In this document: positions 10,408 through 17,884 of the stretch, in pieces
How positions within the stretch are numbered: the first letter of the stretch is position 1
Layout of the letters: every line of letters begins with the position of its first letter
NCBI RefSeq assembly: GCF_001999245.1
Contig: NZ_CP019630.1
Span: 5,671,001-5,735,000, forward strand
From: Roseibium algicola
GTDB taxonomy: Bacteria > Pseudomonadota > Alphaproteobacteria > Rhizobiales > Stappiaceae
Length of the DNA stretch: 64,000 nt
Reading direction: 5' to 3'
Notes under the pieces: generated by a model
Databases searched by the model: none
What the model was told of the DNA's origin: nothing
The model's input: the letters and a program-made list of their open reading frames with translations, nothing else
Translations under genes and position numbers: made by a program

Positions 10408-10437
10408 CTGCAAGAGCCGCTTGCCTGGCTCTTGCAG
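10408..10437 (+). promoter_or_regulatory. Perfect hairpin after coxG
   Basis: An 11-base perfect stem, CTGCAAGAGCC (10408-10418) with GGCTCTTGCAG (10427-10437), with an 8-base loop. No T run follows. It lies between the coxG stop and the ribosome site of the small membrane-protein gene, so it may act as an attenuator or an mRNA end stabiliser. Confidence 0.5.
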
Positions 10438-10460
10438 ATGTTCAAACCGGAGGAATTGTT

Positions 10461-10646
10461 ATGGCACATACCGAAGTTCAAGCCATGAGTGGCATTCGCG
10501 AAATGATGCGTGATCCATCTCTGGTTCTGGCGCTCGTCACCGGTTCGGCCTTGACCGGGTTTTTGCTGGTGGCGCACGCCTGTTGTCTGGGCATCACCGA
10601 CCAGCATTTCCTGCCGTTGGTTCAGATCTGCTCTTTCACCGGCTAA
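10461..10646 (+). CDS. Small membrane protein after coxG
   Basis: 61 residues, not recognised. A strong GGAGGA site stands 7 bases before the ATG, which supports real translation. One hydrophobic segment runs from about residue 20 to 44 (SLVLALVTGSALTGFLLVAHACCLG) and ends in an adjacent cysteine pair; a further Cys is near the C-terminus. It is the last gene on the cox strand before a structured intergenic region and may belong to the CO dehydrogenase operon, for example as a membrane partner. Function unknown. Confidence 0.6.
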   Translation: MAHTEVQAMSGIREMMRDPSLVLALVTGSALTGFLLVAHACCLGITDQHFLPLVQICSFTG

Positions 10647-10686
10647 GACTGTTTTACGATAGATCAGCACAGCCTGCTTAAGGTCT

Positions 10687-10733
10687 GGGCATGGTGCATT
10701 CTTCACCATGCTGCCCATATTCTGCTCAGAATA
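10687..10733. terminator. Two hairpins after the cox cluster
   Basis: GGGCATGGTG (10687-10696) pairs with CACCATGCTGCCC (10703-10715) with a two-base bulge, followed directly by TATTCTG with AGAATA (10718-10732). There is no T run. They may end the cox transcript. As the first one lies about 110-140 bases before the sigma-54 promoter at 10826, it could instead be an activator binding site. Neither role is proven. Confidence 0.35.
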
Positions 10734-10825
10734 CCATTTGCTTTTGATTGGTTTTGACGAGTTCAATCCAGATTCTATTTCTTAAATTATTGAAACAATG
10801 TACGAAATTACCACCTTCGCCTTTC

Positions 10826-10840
10826 TGGCATTCCCCTTGC
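10826..10840 (+). promoter_or_regulatory. Sigma-54 promoter of the guanidine operon
   Basis: TGGCAT, five bases, then TTGCT matches the sigma-54 (RpoN) consensus TGGCAC-N5-TTGCW. The GG (10827-10828) and GC (10839-10840) are exactly 12 bases apart as required. The transcript would start near 10852, a few bases before the riboswitch aptamer. This implies control by nitrogen status through an enhancer-binding protein such as NtrC, sensible for a nitrogen source such as guanidine. Confidence 0.7.
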
Positions 10841-10855
10841 TTTGGTCATGATGTG

Positions 10856-10968
10856 CAGCGCGCCTAGGGATCCGGTCGCAAGACGACGCAGGACCGAGAG
10901 GTGCAAGCCGGTTGAGAGGCATATGCCGACATAGACCGGTGACACGGCGGGACAAAAACCCGGGAGAC
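10856..10968 (+). promoter_or_regulatory. Guanidine-I (ykkC) riboswitch aptamer
   Basis: The conserved blocks of the guanidine-I riboswitch are all present in order: CTAGGGATCCGG at about 10864, GGACCGAGAGG at about 10890, and ACACGGCGGGACAAAA with ACCCGGGAGA ending at about 10968. This RNA class binds guanidinium and turns on export, carboxylation or hydrolysis genes. Here it stands before a binding protein, permease, ATPase and arginase-family enzyme, which gives those genes their substrate assignment. Confidence 0.95.
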
Positions 10969-11006
10969 AACTGCACGAGGTTTCGCGCGCGCGAACCTGC
11001 TCCCGG
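10960..11006 (+). promoter_or_regulatory. Candidate riboswitch expression platform
   Basis: CCGGGAG at 10960-10966, which is the conserved 3' end of the aptamer, can instead pair with CTCCCGG at 11000-11006. Inside that stem, AGGTT (10978-10982) pairs with AACCT (10994-10998) and the bases between are CG-rich. The two structures exclude each other, so ligand binding would prevent the alternative hairpin. No T run follows, so control may be at translation or through Rho. Confidence 0.5.
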
Positions 11007-11075
11007 CCGTGCGCAAAAACCTCATGACGTAAGTCCGGTTCTGATGACCGGGCCCAAGACAGGAGACGCGCACAG

Positions 11076-12146
11076 ATGTTGAAATCGATTGCCAAAGCTT
11101 CCCTCCTCGCCGCAGCGCTGACGCTGCCACTTTCCCTCACTTCGGCCAGGGCCGAGGAAAAGACGGATTTCAAGGTCTGCTGGTCCATCTATGTCGGCTG
11201 GATGCCCTGGGGTTATCTGCAGGACAGTGGCCTCATGAAGAAATGGGCCGACAAATACGACATCTCCGTCGAGATCGTTCAGATCAACGACTACGTGGAG
11301 TCCATCAATCAATACACCGCGGGGGAATATGACGGTTGCTCCATGACCAATATGGACGCCCTTTCGATCCCGGCAGGCGGCGGTGTCGACACGACTGCGC
11401 TTATCGTCGGCGACTACTCCAACGGCAACGATGGCATCATCCTGAAGGACAAGACCGAGCTGGCCGATATCAAGGGACAAAGCGTCAACCTGGTGGAGCT
11501 TTCCGTCTCTCACTACCTGCTCGCACGGGCGCTCGACACGGTTGGTCTCAGTGAACAGGATTTGACGGTCGTCAACACATCCGATGCAGACATGATCGCT
11601 GCCTATCAGACGCCGGATGTCACGGCAGTGGTCACCTGGAACCCGCTCCTGTCTGAAATCGAAGCGGAAGCAAATGCCACCAAGGTGTTCGACAGTTCCG
11701 GCATTCCAGGCGAAATCATCGATATCATGATGGTCAATACCGAGACGCTTGCGGACAATCCCGCCTTCGGCAAGGCTCTTGTAGGCGCCTGGTACGAACT
11801 GATGGGGATCATGTCGTCAGACAGTGACGAAGGCATCGCGGCACGCACCGCCATGGCCGAAGCCTCCGGCACGGACCTTGCCGGCTACGACGCGCAGCTC
11901 GCGACGACCAAGATGTTCTACACGCCCGCAGAAGCGGTCGCGTTCACCAAGTCCGCTGAACTTCCCGAGACGATGAAATTCGTTGCCGAGTTCCTTTTCG
12001 ACAAGGGCATTCTGGGTGAAGGGGCACCCAGCCCTGAATTCGTCGGCGTCTCTTTCCCGGATGGATCGATCTATGGCGATACCGGAAACGTGAAACTGAA
12101 ATTCGACCCGAGTTTCATGACGATGGCAGCAGAAGGCACGCTCTAG
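11076..12146 (+). CDS. Guanidine ABC transporter substrate-binding protein (predicted)
   Basis: 356 residues with a Sec signal peptide ending ARA-EEK at about residue 27. The mature part is a nitrate/taurine-class periplasmic binding protein starting FKVCWSIYVGWMPWGYL, the type called urea carboxylase-region binding protein in older annotation. Such genes sit beside guanidine carboxylase or guanidine hydrolase, and this one follows a guanidine-I riboswitch, so guanidinium is the likely ligand. AGGAG stands 13 bases before the ATG. A hairpin separates it from the permease gene, which often lets the binding protein be made in excess. Confidence 0.85.
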   Translation: MLKSIAKASLLAAALTLPLSLTSARAEEKTDFKVCWSIYVGWMPWGYLQDSGLMKKWADKYDISVEIVQINDYVESINQYTAGEYDGCSMTNMDALSIPAGGGVDTTALIVGDYSNGNDGIILKDKTELADIKGQSVNLVELSVSHYLLARALDTVGLSEQDLTVVNTSDADMIAAYQTPDVTAVVTWNPLLSEIEAEANATKVFDSSGIPGEIIDIMMVNTETLADNPAFGKALVGAWYELMGIMSSDSDEGIAARTAMAEASGTDLAGYDAQLATTKMFYTPAEAVAFTKSAELPETMKFVAEFLFDKGILGEGAPSPEFVGVSFPDGSIYGDTGNVKLKFDPSFMTMAAEGTL

Positions 12147-12168
12147 GCTTCCTTTGCTGATCCGGTGT

Positions 12169-12188
12169 TCCGGCGCCTCGGCGCCGGA
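12169..12188 (+). promoter_or_regulatory. Strong hairpin after the binding-protein gene
   Basis: TCCGGCG pairs with CGCCGGA around CCTCGG, in the 72-base gap between the binding-protein and permease genes. No T run follows. A stable hairpin here typically protects the upstream message and favours excess of the binding protein. Confidence 0.5.
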
Positions 12189-12218
12189 GCCGCAGCCATA
12201 GACTGATCGGACCGTTTC

Positions 12219-13040
12219 ATGCGTATCATCAACCGGAAACCCTCCCGGGTCACCGCCCTGGCGCTTGGGCTCCTGCCTTTCGTGCTGACATTGGTCGCCT
12301 ACGTGATTGCCAGCCATTATCGCCGGCTCGACAATCCGGCGGACAAGCTTCTCCCCTCCATCACCAGCATGGGAGAAGCCTTCTGGCGCATGGCGGCAGT
12401 GCCGGACCGGAGGTCGGGAGACCTTCTGCTCTGGTTGGATACTTTCGACAGTCTCTGGCGTCTTGGGACAGGGATGGCAGTGTCGACGCTTCTGGCAATC
12501 TCCCTTGGCATTGCAATCGGCTTCATTCCCCATATCCGAAGCGGACTGGCACCTTATCTCGCGACATTCTCGCTGATACCGCCGATCACCATCCTGCCGA
12601 TCCTGTTCATCACCTTCGGTCTTGGCGAACTCGCGAAAATCGCCCTGATCGTGATCGGAACGGCACCGGTGATGATCCGTTCCACGGCCCAGGCGGTTCT
12701 GGACATTCCGCGGGAGATGATCATCAAGGCGGAAACACTTGGGGCCAGCGTCTTGCAAATGGTTACGCGGCTCGTGTTGCCGCAGGTGCTTCCGCACCTG
12801 ATCACCAGCCTGCGGCTTTCTCTCGTGCCAGCGTGGATCTTTCTGATTTCAGCCGAGGCCATCGCCTCCACGTCAGGGCTTGGGTACCGGATTTTCCTGG
12901 TGCGTCGCTATCTCGCGATGGATGTGATCCTGCCTTACGTCGTCTGGATCACGCTGCTGGCCTTCCTGCTCGACAGAGCCCTGCTCCTCCTGTCGCGCCG
13001 CGCTTTTCGCTGGCACCATCTGGGAGGTGACGCGCTATGA
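12219..13040 (+). CDS. Guanidine ABC transporter permease (predicted)
   Basis: 273 residues with about six membrane segments and the BPD-type permease coupling motif around residues 166-185 (AETLGASVLQMVTRLVLPQ). It belongs to the SsuC/TauC/NrtB class. It would form the membrane channel for the binding protein at 11076. The last four bases overlap the ATPase gene in the form ATGA, so both are translated together. Confidence 0.85.
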   Translation: MRIINRKPSRVTALALGLLPFVLTLVAYVIASHYRRLDNPADKLLPSITSMGEAFWRMAAVPDRRSGDLLLWLDTFDSLWRLGTGMAVSTLLAISLGIAIGFIPHIRSGLAPYLATFSLIPPITILPILFITFGLGELAKIALIVIGTAPVMIRSTAQAVLDIPREMIIKAETLGASVLQMVTRLVLPQVLPHLITSLRLSLVPAWIFLISAEAIASTSGLGYRIFLVRRYLAMDVILPYVVWITLLAFLLDRALLLLSRRAFRWHHLGGDAL

Positions 13041-13879
13041 ACACTGCGTCCAAACTCTCGGTCCAGAACCTGGCAAAGTTATACGACGGCGTGCCTGTTC
13101 TCGAACGGGTCAACCTGGAAGTCCAGACCGGGTCTTTTTGCACGATCGTTGGAGCATCCGGCTGCGGAAAATCGACATTCCTGCGGATGCTGCTTTCCCA
13201 GGAACATCCAAGCCGTGGACAGATCCTCCTGGACGGCGCTCGCTTGCCACTTGAGCCGACACCCGATCGCGGGATCGTCTTCCAGAAATACTCGGTGTTT
13301 TCGCATCTGACCGTGGCTGAAAACCTCATCCTTGCGCAAGAGTTTGAATCGTCGCGCTGGACCGGGCGGCTTTTTGGTACTTCCCGCAAGGCGGCTTTTG
13401 GATCGTCCGACGACCTGCTTGACAGGATCGGGCTGCGACCAGCGGCAAACAAGTATCCGGCGCAGCTGTCCGGTGGCATGCAGCAACGTCTCGCGATCGC
13501 CCAGGCCTTGATCAAGAAGCCAAGCATCCTGCTGCTCGACGAGCCTTTCGGCGCGCTAGACCCGGGTATACGCGTCGATATGCATGAATTGCTTCTGGGG
13601 CTCTGGAAAGAGTTGTCCATGACGGTTTTCATGGTGACGCACGATATTCACGAGGCCTTCAAGCTCGGCACGCGTCTGCTGGTGTTCGACAAGATCCGCC
13701 ACGACCCTCAAGCGCCACAAGCCTACGGCGCGACCATCACCTACGACCTGCCACTCAAATCGCCAACAGGAGCATCCTTGCGGTCTCCGGAGGCCATCGC
13801 AGGTGCAATCGGCGCCCCACAGTCAAACAAGCCCACTCCGTCTTTCCAAAGCATCCATACCCCAAACAATCAGGAATGA
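13037..13879 (+). CDS. Guanidine ABC transporter ATPase (predicted)
   Basis: 280 residues. Walker A GASGCGKST (around residues 36-44), signature LSGGMQQRLAIAQ, Walker B ILLLDEPFGALD and the switch histidine in MVTHD are all intact, so it should be an active ATPase of the SsuB/NrtD class. It ends 10 bases before the hydrolase gene. Substrate assignment comes only from the riboswitch and neighbours. Confidence 0.87.
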   Translation: MNTASKLSVQNLAKLYDGVPVLERVNLEVQTGSFCTIVGASGCGKSTFLRMLLSQEHPSRGQILLDGARLPLEPTPDRGIVFQKYSVFSHLTVAENLILAQEFESSRWTGRLFGTSRKAAFGSSDDLLDRIGLRPAANKYPAQLSGGMQQRLAIAQALIKKPSILLLDEPFGALDPGIRVDMHELLLGLWKELSMTVFMVTHDIHEAFKLGTRLLVFDKIRHDPQAPQAYGATITYDLPLKSPTGASLRSPEAIAGAIGAPQSNKPTPSFQSIHTPNNQE

Positions 13880-13889
13880 GGACCATCCC

Positions 13890-15128
13890 ATGAGTTTCAA
13901 TCGAGCCTCAGGCCCCAGGACGCACCACCTTGCCGCAGGTCATTTCACCCGAGCCCCCAACCGAAGACAGCATCATCCTGACTTCGACAAACTGCAATTG
14001 CGAGGTTGGAAGGCCGCTGAAAAGGAAGGTGCCCTGCCCTCTGCCGCGTGGGAAAAGGAAAAAGCCTGGGCACTGCGAATGGGATTGACAGGATCGGATA
14101 GTCTCACCGACAAATCGATCCCGACCTTTGCCCGTGGAGAACTGCCCCACTATGCGGGGATCAGCACCTTCCTGAAGGCGCCCTATATCGAGGATGTGAC
14201 AAAGGTCGGGGCTTATGATGCGGCCGTCATCGGCATCCCTTTCGATGGGGGCACCACTTACAGACCTGGTACACGGTTCGGGCCGCAAGGAGTTCGGAAG
14301 ATTTCCGCGCTCTACACGCCCTACAACTACGAGATGGGTGTCGATCTTCGGGAACAGATGACGCTTTGCGATGTCGGTGACATCTTCACCATTCCTGCCA
14401 ATATCGAAAAGACGTTCGACCAGATTACGCGGGCGGTCTCGCACGTCGCATCGTCCGGAGCCTTGCCGATCATGATCGGCGGCGATCATTCAATCGGCTT
14501 TCCTTGCGTACGCGGGATTGCCCAGTGCACGTCCAAGCGCATTGGTATCGTGCATTTCGATCGGCATATCGACATTCAGGAAAAGGATCTGGATGAGCGG
14601 ATGCATACGACGCCCTGGTTCCACGCGACAGATCTCGTCAACGTGCCGGCCGTCAATCTGGTTCAGATCGGTATCGGAGGGTGGCAGGTGCCGCGAGAAG
14701 GGGTGGAAGTTGCCCGGGAGCGGAACACCAACATCTTCACCATGCGCGATGTTGAGGAACTGGGATTAGCGGAAACGGCCGCACGGGCGCTGGAACTGGC
14801 ATGGAAGGACGCAGATGCAGTCTATATCTCGTTCGATATCGATAGTGTCGACTGCGGCTTCGTGCCCGGTACCGGCTGGCCGGAGCCAGGTGGCTTTCTG
14901 CCGAGAGAGGCACTTGAGCTGGTGTCGCTGGTCGCGAAGGAAGGCATCTGCGGTCTGGAGGTCGTAGAAGTTTCACCACCTTACGATTGCTCCGACATCA
15001 CAGCCCTTCTGGCAACTCGGGTGATTGTAGATGTTCTCGGGACCCTGGTTTCCCATGGAAAAATGGGTTCGCATAAATCCATCATCGACAAGCCGGTGTC
15101 CATTCCGGCCGGTCCGGACGTGGAGTAA
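13890..15128 (+). CDS. gdmH: Guanidine hydrolase-type ureohydrolase (GdmH-like)
   Basis: Arginase-fold enzyme of 412 residues, predicted to split guanidine into urea and ammonia with nickel. The ATG at 13890 follows GAGGA at the right distance; an upstream in-frame start at 13803 would overlap the ATPase gene and lacks a site. All six metal ligands are present: H200 (GGDHS), D224, H226 and D228 (FDRHID), D316 and D318 (FDIDSVD). Two features separate it from agmatinases and arginases: FDRHID in place of the usual DAHxD, and PGTGWPEPGG in place of PGTGTP. The N-terminus is about 90 residues longer than in agmatinases. These match my memory of the cyanobacterial GdmH. An ordinary agmatinase call would be the likely automatic label. 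Confidence 0.85.
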   Translation: MSFNRASGPRTHHLAAGHFTRAPNRRQHHPDFDKLQLRGWKAAEKEGALPSAAWEKEKAWALRMGLTGSDSLTDKSIPTFARGELPHYAGISTFLKAPYIEDVTKVGAYDAAVIGIPFDGGTTYRPGTRFGPQGVRKISALYTPYNYEMGVDLREQMTLCDVGDIFTIPANIEKTFDQITRAVSHVASSGALPIMIGGDHSIGFPCVRGIAQCTSKRIGIVHFDRHIDIQEKDLDERMHTTPWFHATDLVNVPAVNLVQIGIGGWQVPREGVEVARERNTNIFTMRDVEELGLAETAARALELAWKDADAVYISFDIDSVDCGFVPGTGWPEPGGFLPREALELVSLVAKEGICGLEVVEVSPPYDCSDITALLATRVIVDVLGTLVSHGKMGSHKSIIDKPVSIPAGPDVE

Positions 15129-15132
15129 GGCG

Positions 15133-15651
15133 ATGGCGCGACATCATCACGGCCACGATCACCATGTTCACCACGATCATGAACATGGTCATCACCACCA
15201 CCACCACCACCACACACATGACCACGATCACGGAGGTCTCGCGGGACATAATCACGTGGGCCCGGACCATCTGCATTCTCATGTTCATGGGGCCTCGCAT
15301 GCGGACCGGGCCGAAGAACTGCAGGCACTTGCGGTGAGCTTCATCGACGGCTTTCGGGCTGCCGACGACAAGACCAGTTACCTGCGTCTTGCAGGCGTCC
15401 CGTTTCACCGCCCCGGTGCCGATGGTCTCATACAGCACCTTGTCGACGCAAAGATCGTCAGCAATTGGCAGGTCGGCACAGCCTCGCCGGCCTTTGCTTC
15501 CCGAGAACTCGTCTACATGAGTTTTCCAGGTTCAATGGTCCAAGCCCGGGAAACCATGACCTTCACCTTTGTATCCCTGTCGCAACGGTCAGACATTGAC
15601 CTCATCGACATCCTCACCACTCGTCTGGCCCATGGAGATATCGCAGAATGA
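15133..15651 (+). CDS. Histidine-rich probable nickel-handling protein
   Basis: 172 residues. The first 57 contain 28 histidines, including a run of eight, mixed with Asp and Gly. No signal peptide is seen, so it is probably cytoplasmic. Residues 60-172 look like a compact folded domain that I do not recognise (LQALAVSFIDGFRAADD near residue 65). It lies 4 bases after the GdmH stop and overlaps the next gene by 4. GdmH needs nickel, and in Synechocystis HypA- and HypB-like proteins sit beside it. I infer that this protein stores nickel or loads it into GdmH. Metal identity is not shown by sequence. Confidence 0.8.
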   Translation: MARHHHGHDHHVHHDHEHGHHHHHHHHTHDHDHGGLAGHNHVGPDHLHSHVHGASHADRAEELQALAVSFIDGFRAADDKTSYLRLAGVPFHRPGADGLIQHLVDAKIVSNWQVGTASPAFASRELVYMSFPGSMVQARETMTFTFVSLSQRSDIDLIDILTTRLAHGDIAE

Positions 15652-15881
15652 AACAGCTTTTGATGACGTCAATTCTTGCCTTGGCATCCACCCCTGCATT
15701 TGCACACCCTGGTGCGCACGGTCATCTGACCGGTTGGCAAGGCGCAGGTGAGCATCTGCTTGGCTCGCCATTTCATCAGCTGCTGCTCGTCGTGGCTGTT
15801 AGCGGGCTGGTTCTGGCCGTTTCCCTGGTCCGGAAATCGAAAAAAACCACGAGGAAACTGCCTGTAGAACGCAGGTCCTGA
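15648..15881 (+). CDS. Small HPG-type membrane protein, possible metal role
   Basis: 77 residues. A Sec signal peptide ends AFA, and the mature protein begins HPGAHGH, the kind of N-terminal motif seen in HupE/UreJ nickel-related proteins. One further membrane helix (LLLVVAVSGLVLAVSLV, around residues 45-62) is followed by a basic tail. It is too short to be a HupE transporter. It overlaps the His-rich gene (ATGA) and is the last gene of the operon, so a part in nickel capture at the membrane is plausible but unproven. Confidence 0.7.
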   Translation: MKQLLMTSILALASTPAFAHPGAHGHLTGWQGAGEHLLGSPFHQLLLVVAVSGLVLAVSLVRKSKKTTRKLPVERRS

Positions 15882-15898
15882 GGGTCTCTCTCGTTAAA

Positions 15899-15937
15899 GC
15901 GGGGCCCTTGATACCAACCGAGGTGTCAGAGCCCCGC
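15899..15937. terminator. Two-way terminator
   Basis: GCGGGGC (15899-15905) pairs with GCCCCGC (15931-15937), with inner pairing TGATACC with GGTGTCA. On the plus strand CTTTT follows a few bases later; on the minus strand TTTAA follows. It ends the guanidine operon and, from the other side, includes the final codons of the leftward GGDEF/EAL gene. Confidence 0.7.
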
Positions 15938-17884
15938 CAAAGTGCTTTTGGAATGATCCGAGAAGAACAGGGTCGTTATGTCGTCGATCGCCATCGGACC
16001 GCCGAACAGGTAGCCTTGGCCGATGGTGCAGCCGATATCGACCAGTACATCGCGTTGCTCGACTGTTTCGATGCCTTCGATCAAGACCTGAGAGCCCATG
16101 GTTTCGGCAATACCAAGGACCATCTTGAGAATATCGCGAATTTTCTTGTCCTTGACCGCCTTGGTGGCAAACGACCTGTCGATCTTGATTTCGTCCCAGT
16201 CAAAGTCCGTCAGGTAAGACAGGGCGGAATAACCGACGCCAAAGTCATCCAGCGAAATGCCGATACCCAATGATCGCAACTCAACGAGTGTCGTCTGAAT
16301 GCGGCGCAGATCGCTCATCAGGGTTGTTTCGGTCACTTCCAGTTTCAGCCTGGAGGCTGGCAGACCGGTCCGACCGAGGCATTCGTCGAGCATTGCAACG
16401 ACGTCGTCGCTCAGAATCTGCGCAACTGAAAGGTTGACCGACAGGCTCAGGTCCGATGGCAACAACTGTACTTCCGAACACGATGTTTCCAGGATCTTCC
16501 ATCCCAGCGATACGATATCGCCATTGCGTTCAGCGATCGGGATGAATTCCGAGGGTGAAATCCAGCCCAGTTCGGAATGGTACCAGCGTGCCAAGGCTTC
16601 AACGCCGAAAATCCGCCCGGTCATGAGATTGAACTGTGGCTGGAAGTGCGGAAGGCATTCGTTCGCCTCTATGGCGCGGGCAAGTGCGTTTTCGACGATT
16701 GTCCGCCGTTCCATTTCCGCGCGCATGGCCGGTTGGTAGGTCACGACGCGGCGGCGGCTGTAGCTGACGGCGTTACCAACCGCGAGATCCGCATTCCGAA
16801 TGATGTCGGTGGCATCTCGATCGACGGTGGTTGAATCCGCATAGCCGATAGCTGGTGAAATCAGGAAGGATCCGAGTGCCGTTGGGACCGGGCGCAGGAA
16901 GATGTCGTGGATCCGGTTTGCGACGACGGAAGCAGTCAGCCCAACCTCTTCATCACTTACAGTCATGAGGAGAAATCCCTTGCCTCCTGAGCGGGCAAGG
17001 CAATTTACACCTTCCATCCGGTCTACTGCGTGACGCAACAGGTCCGCAGTCGATGCCAGGATAGCTTCCTCCGTTACAAGACTGAACTTGTTGATAGCCG
17101 GCAGTCTGGACTCCAGATCGATGTTGAGAATGCTCAAGGTCTGATCAGGAGCGAGTGTATCGTGAGCAGAGCGCACGATCTCTGCAAAGACACGGGAATT
17201 TACCAGGCCTGTAACACTGTCGTGGTCCAGCCGGTGCTCCAGAAGCCTGGTTTGCTCGCGAGTTGCCTCTGCCTGTCCTTGCAGCACCTGGCTGCGCTTG
17301 TTGGAGAACCAGATCCATCCAAGGCTGACCAGAAGGAAAACAACAACGAGCACGTCTTGTACAATCTGGTGGAAATGAAAGCTCTTTCTCGCCGCCGACA
17401 TTTGCTTGGCAGCTTCTTGGGTCACCATCTGATTGATTTGTTGAAGGGAACTTCCTATCCCCTGCAAGATGATCAGTGCATTGCTCACGGAGGTCTGGTC
17501 ATTGAGCGTATCCAGGAACGGTTTCACCCGGTTGCTCGTACGAACGATGTGGACCAGTTTGTCCTGGATGTAGTCCGACGGCCCCACAATTTCGCTATAG
17601 GCGTCGCTGGGCCACGTTTCGAAGGCGTTTAGCAGTGCTTCGTAGGTTTTTCCGGCCTCTGCAGCATCTTCCGGGCTTTTCAAGGCACTGTACCGTGCAA
17701 TCAGTTTTTCCAGGGCCGTAGTGTTAAAGCGCAGCGTGTCGTTGAGGACCGAACGTTCCAACTGATCCTTGTGAACGTAGTCGGCTTGCGCGCTATAGAG
17801 CGAGTAGGCGTTTACACCGAGCAAAAGCGTAAGGGAGGCGCAAAGCGCCGGAAATCCTATTCGCAACAGTTTATCAAAAATCAT
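15926..17884 (-). CDS. GGDEF/EAL membrane protein, probable c-di-GMP phosphodiesterase
   Basis: 652 residues. A membrane helix at residues 8-28, an extracytoplasmic helical domain and a second helix at about 178-197 lead into a GGDEF domain (220-380) and an EAL domain (395-640). The GGDEF motif is changed to GGKGF, so cyclase activity is unlikely. The EAL domain keeps EAL (VEALARW), the EVTET, DDFG and KIDRSF motifs and IEGIE, so it should break down c-di-GMP. The outer domain may sense a signal or the degenerate GGDEF may bind GTP. No linked partner gene. Confidence 0.9.
   Translation of the reverse strand: MIFDKLLRIGFPALCASLTLLLGVNAYSLYSAQADYVHKDQLERSVLNDTLRFNTTALEKLIARYSALKSPEDAAEAGKTYEALLNAFETWPSDAYSEIVGPSDYIQDKLVHIVRTSNRVKPFLDTLNDQTSVSNALIILQGIGSSLQQINQMVTQEAAKQMSAARKSFHFHQIVQDVLVVVFLLVSLGWIWFSNKRSQVLQGQAEATREQTRLLEHRLDHDSVTGLVNSRVFAEIVRSAHDTLAPDQTLSILNIDLESRLPAINKFSLVTEEAILASTADLLRHAVDRMEGVNCLARSGGKGFLLMTVSDEEVGLTASVVANRIHDIFLRPVPTALGSFLISPAIGYADSTTVDRDATDIIRNADLAVGNAVSYSRRRVVTYQPAMRAEMERRTIVENALARAIEANECLPHFQPQFNLMTGRIFGVEALARWYHSELGWISPSEFIPIAERNGDIVSLGWKILETSCSEVQLLPSDLSLSVNLSVAQILSDDVVAMLDECLGRTGLPASRLKLEVTETTLMSDLRRIQTTLVELRSLGIGISLDDFGVGYSALSYLTDFDWDEIKIDRSFATKAVKDKKIRDILKMVLGIAETMGSQVLIEGIETVEQRDVLVDIGCTIGQGYLFGGPMAIDDITTLFFSDHSKSTLAGL

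Noticed and set aside
10687..10715. NtrC binding site upstream of the sigma-54 promoter
   Set aside because: The half-sites are in the reverse order to the known TGCAC-N-GTGCA pattern, so I list it only as a hairpin or unknown activator site.
13803..13889. Upstream in-frame start for the guanidine hydrolase
   Set aside because: It would overlap the ATPase gene by 77 bases and lacks a ribosome site, while ATG 13890 has GAGGA at the right spacing.
13890..15128. Simple agmatinase or arginase label
   Set aside because: The riboswitch, transporter, long N-terminus and changed FDRHID and GTGW motifs all fit guanidine hydrolase better.
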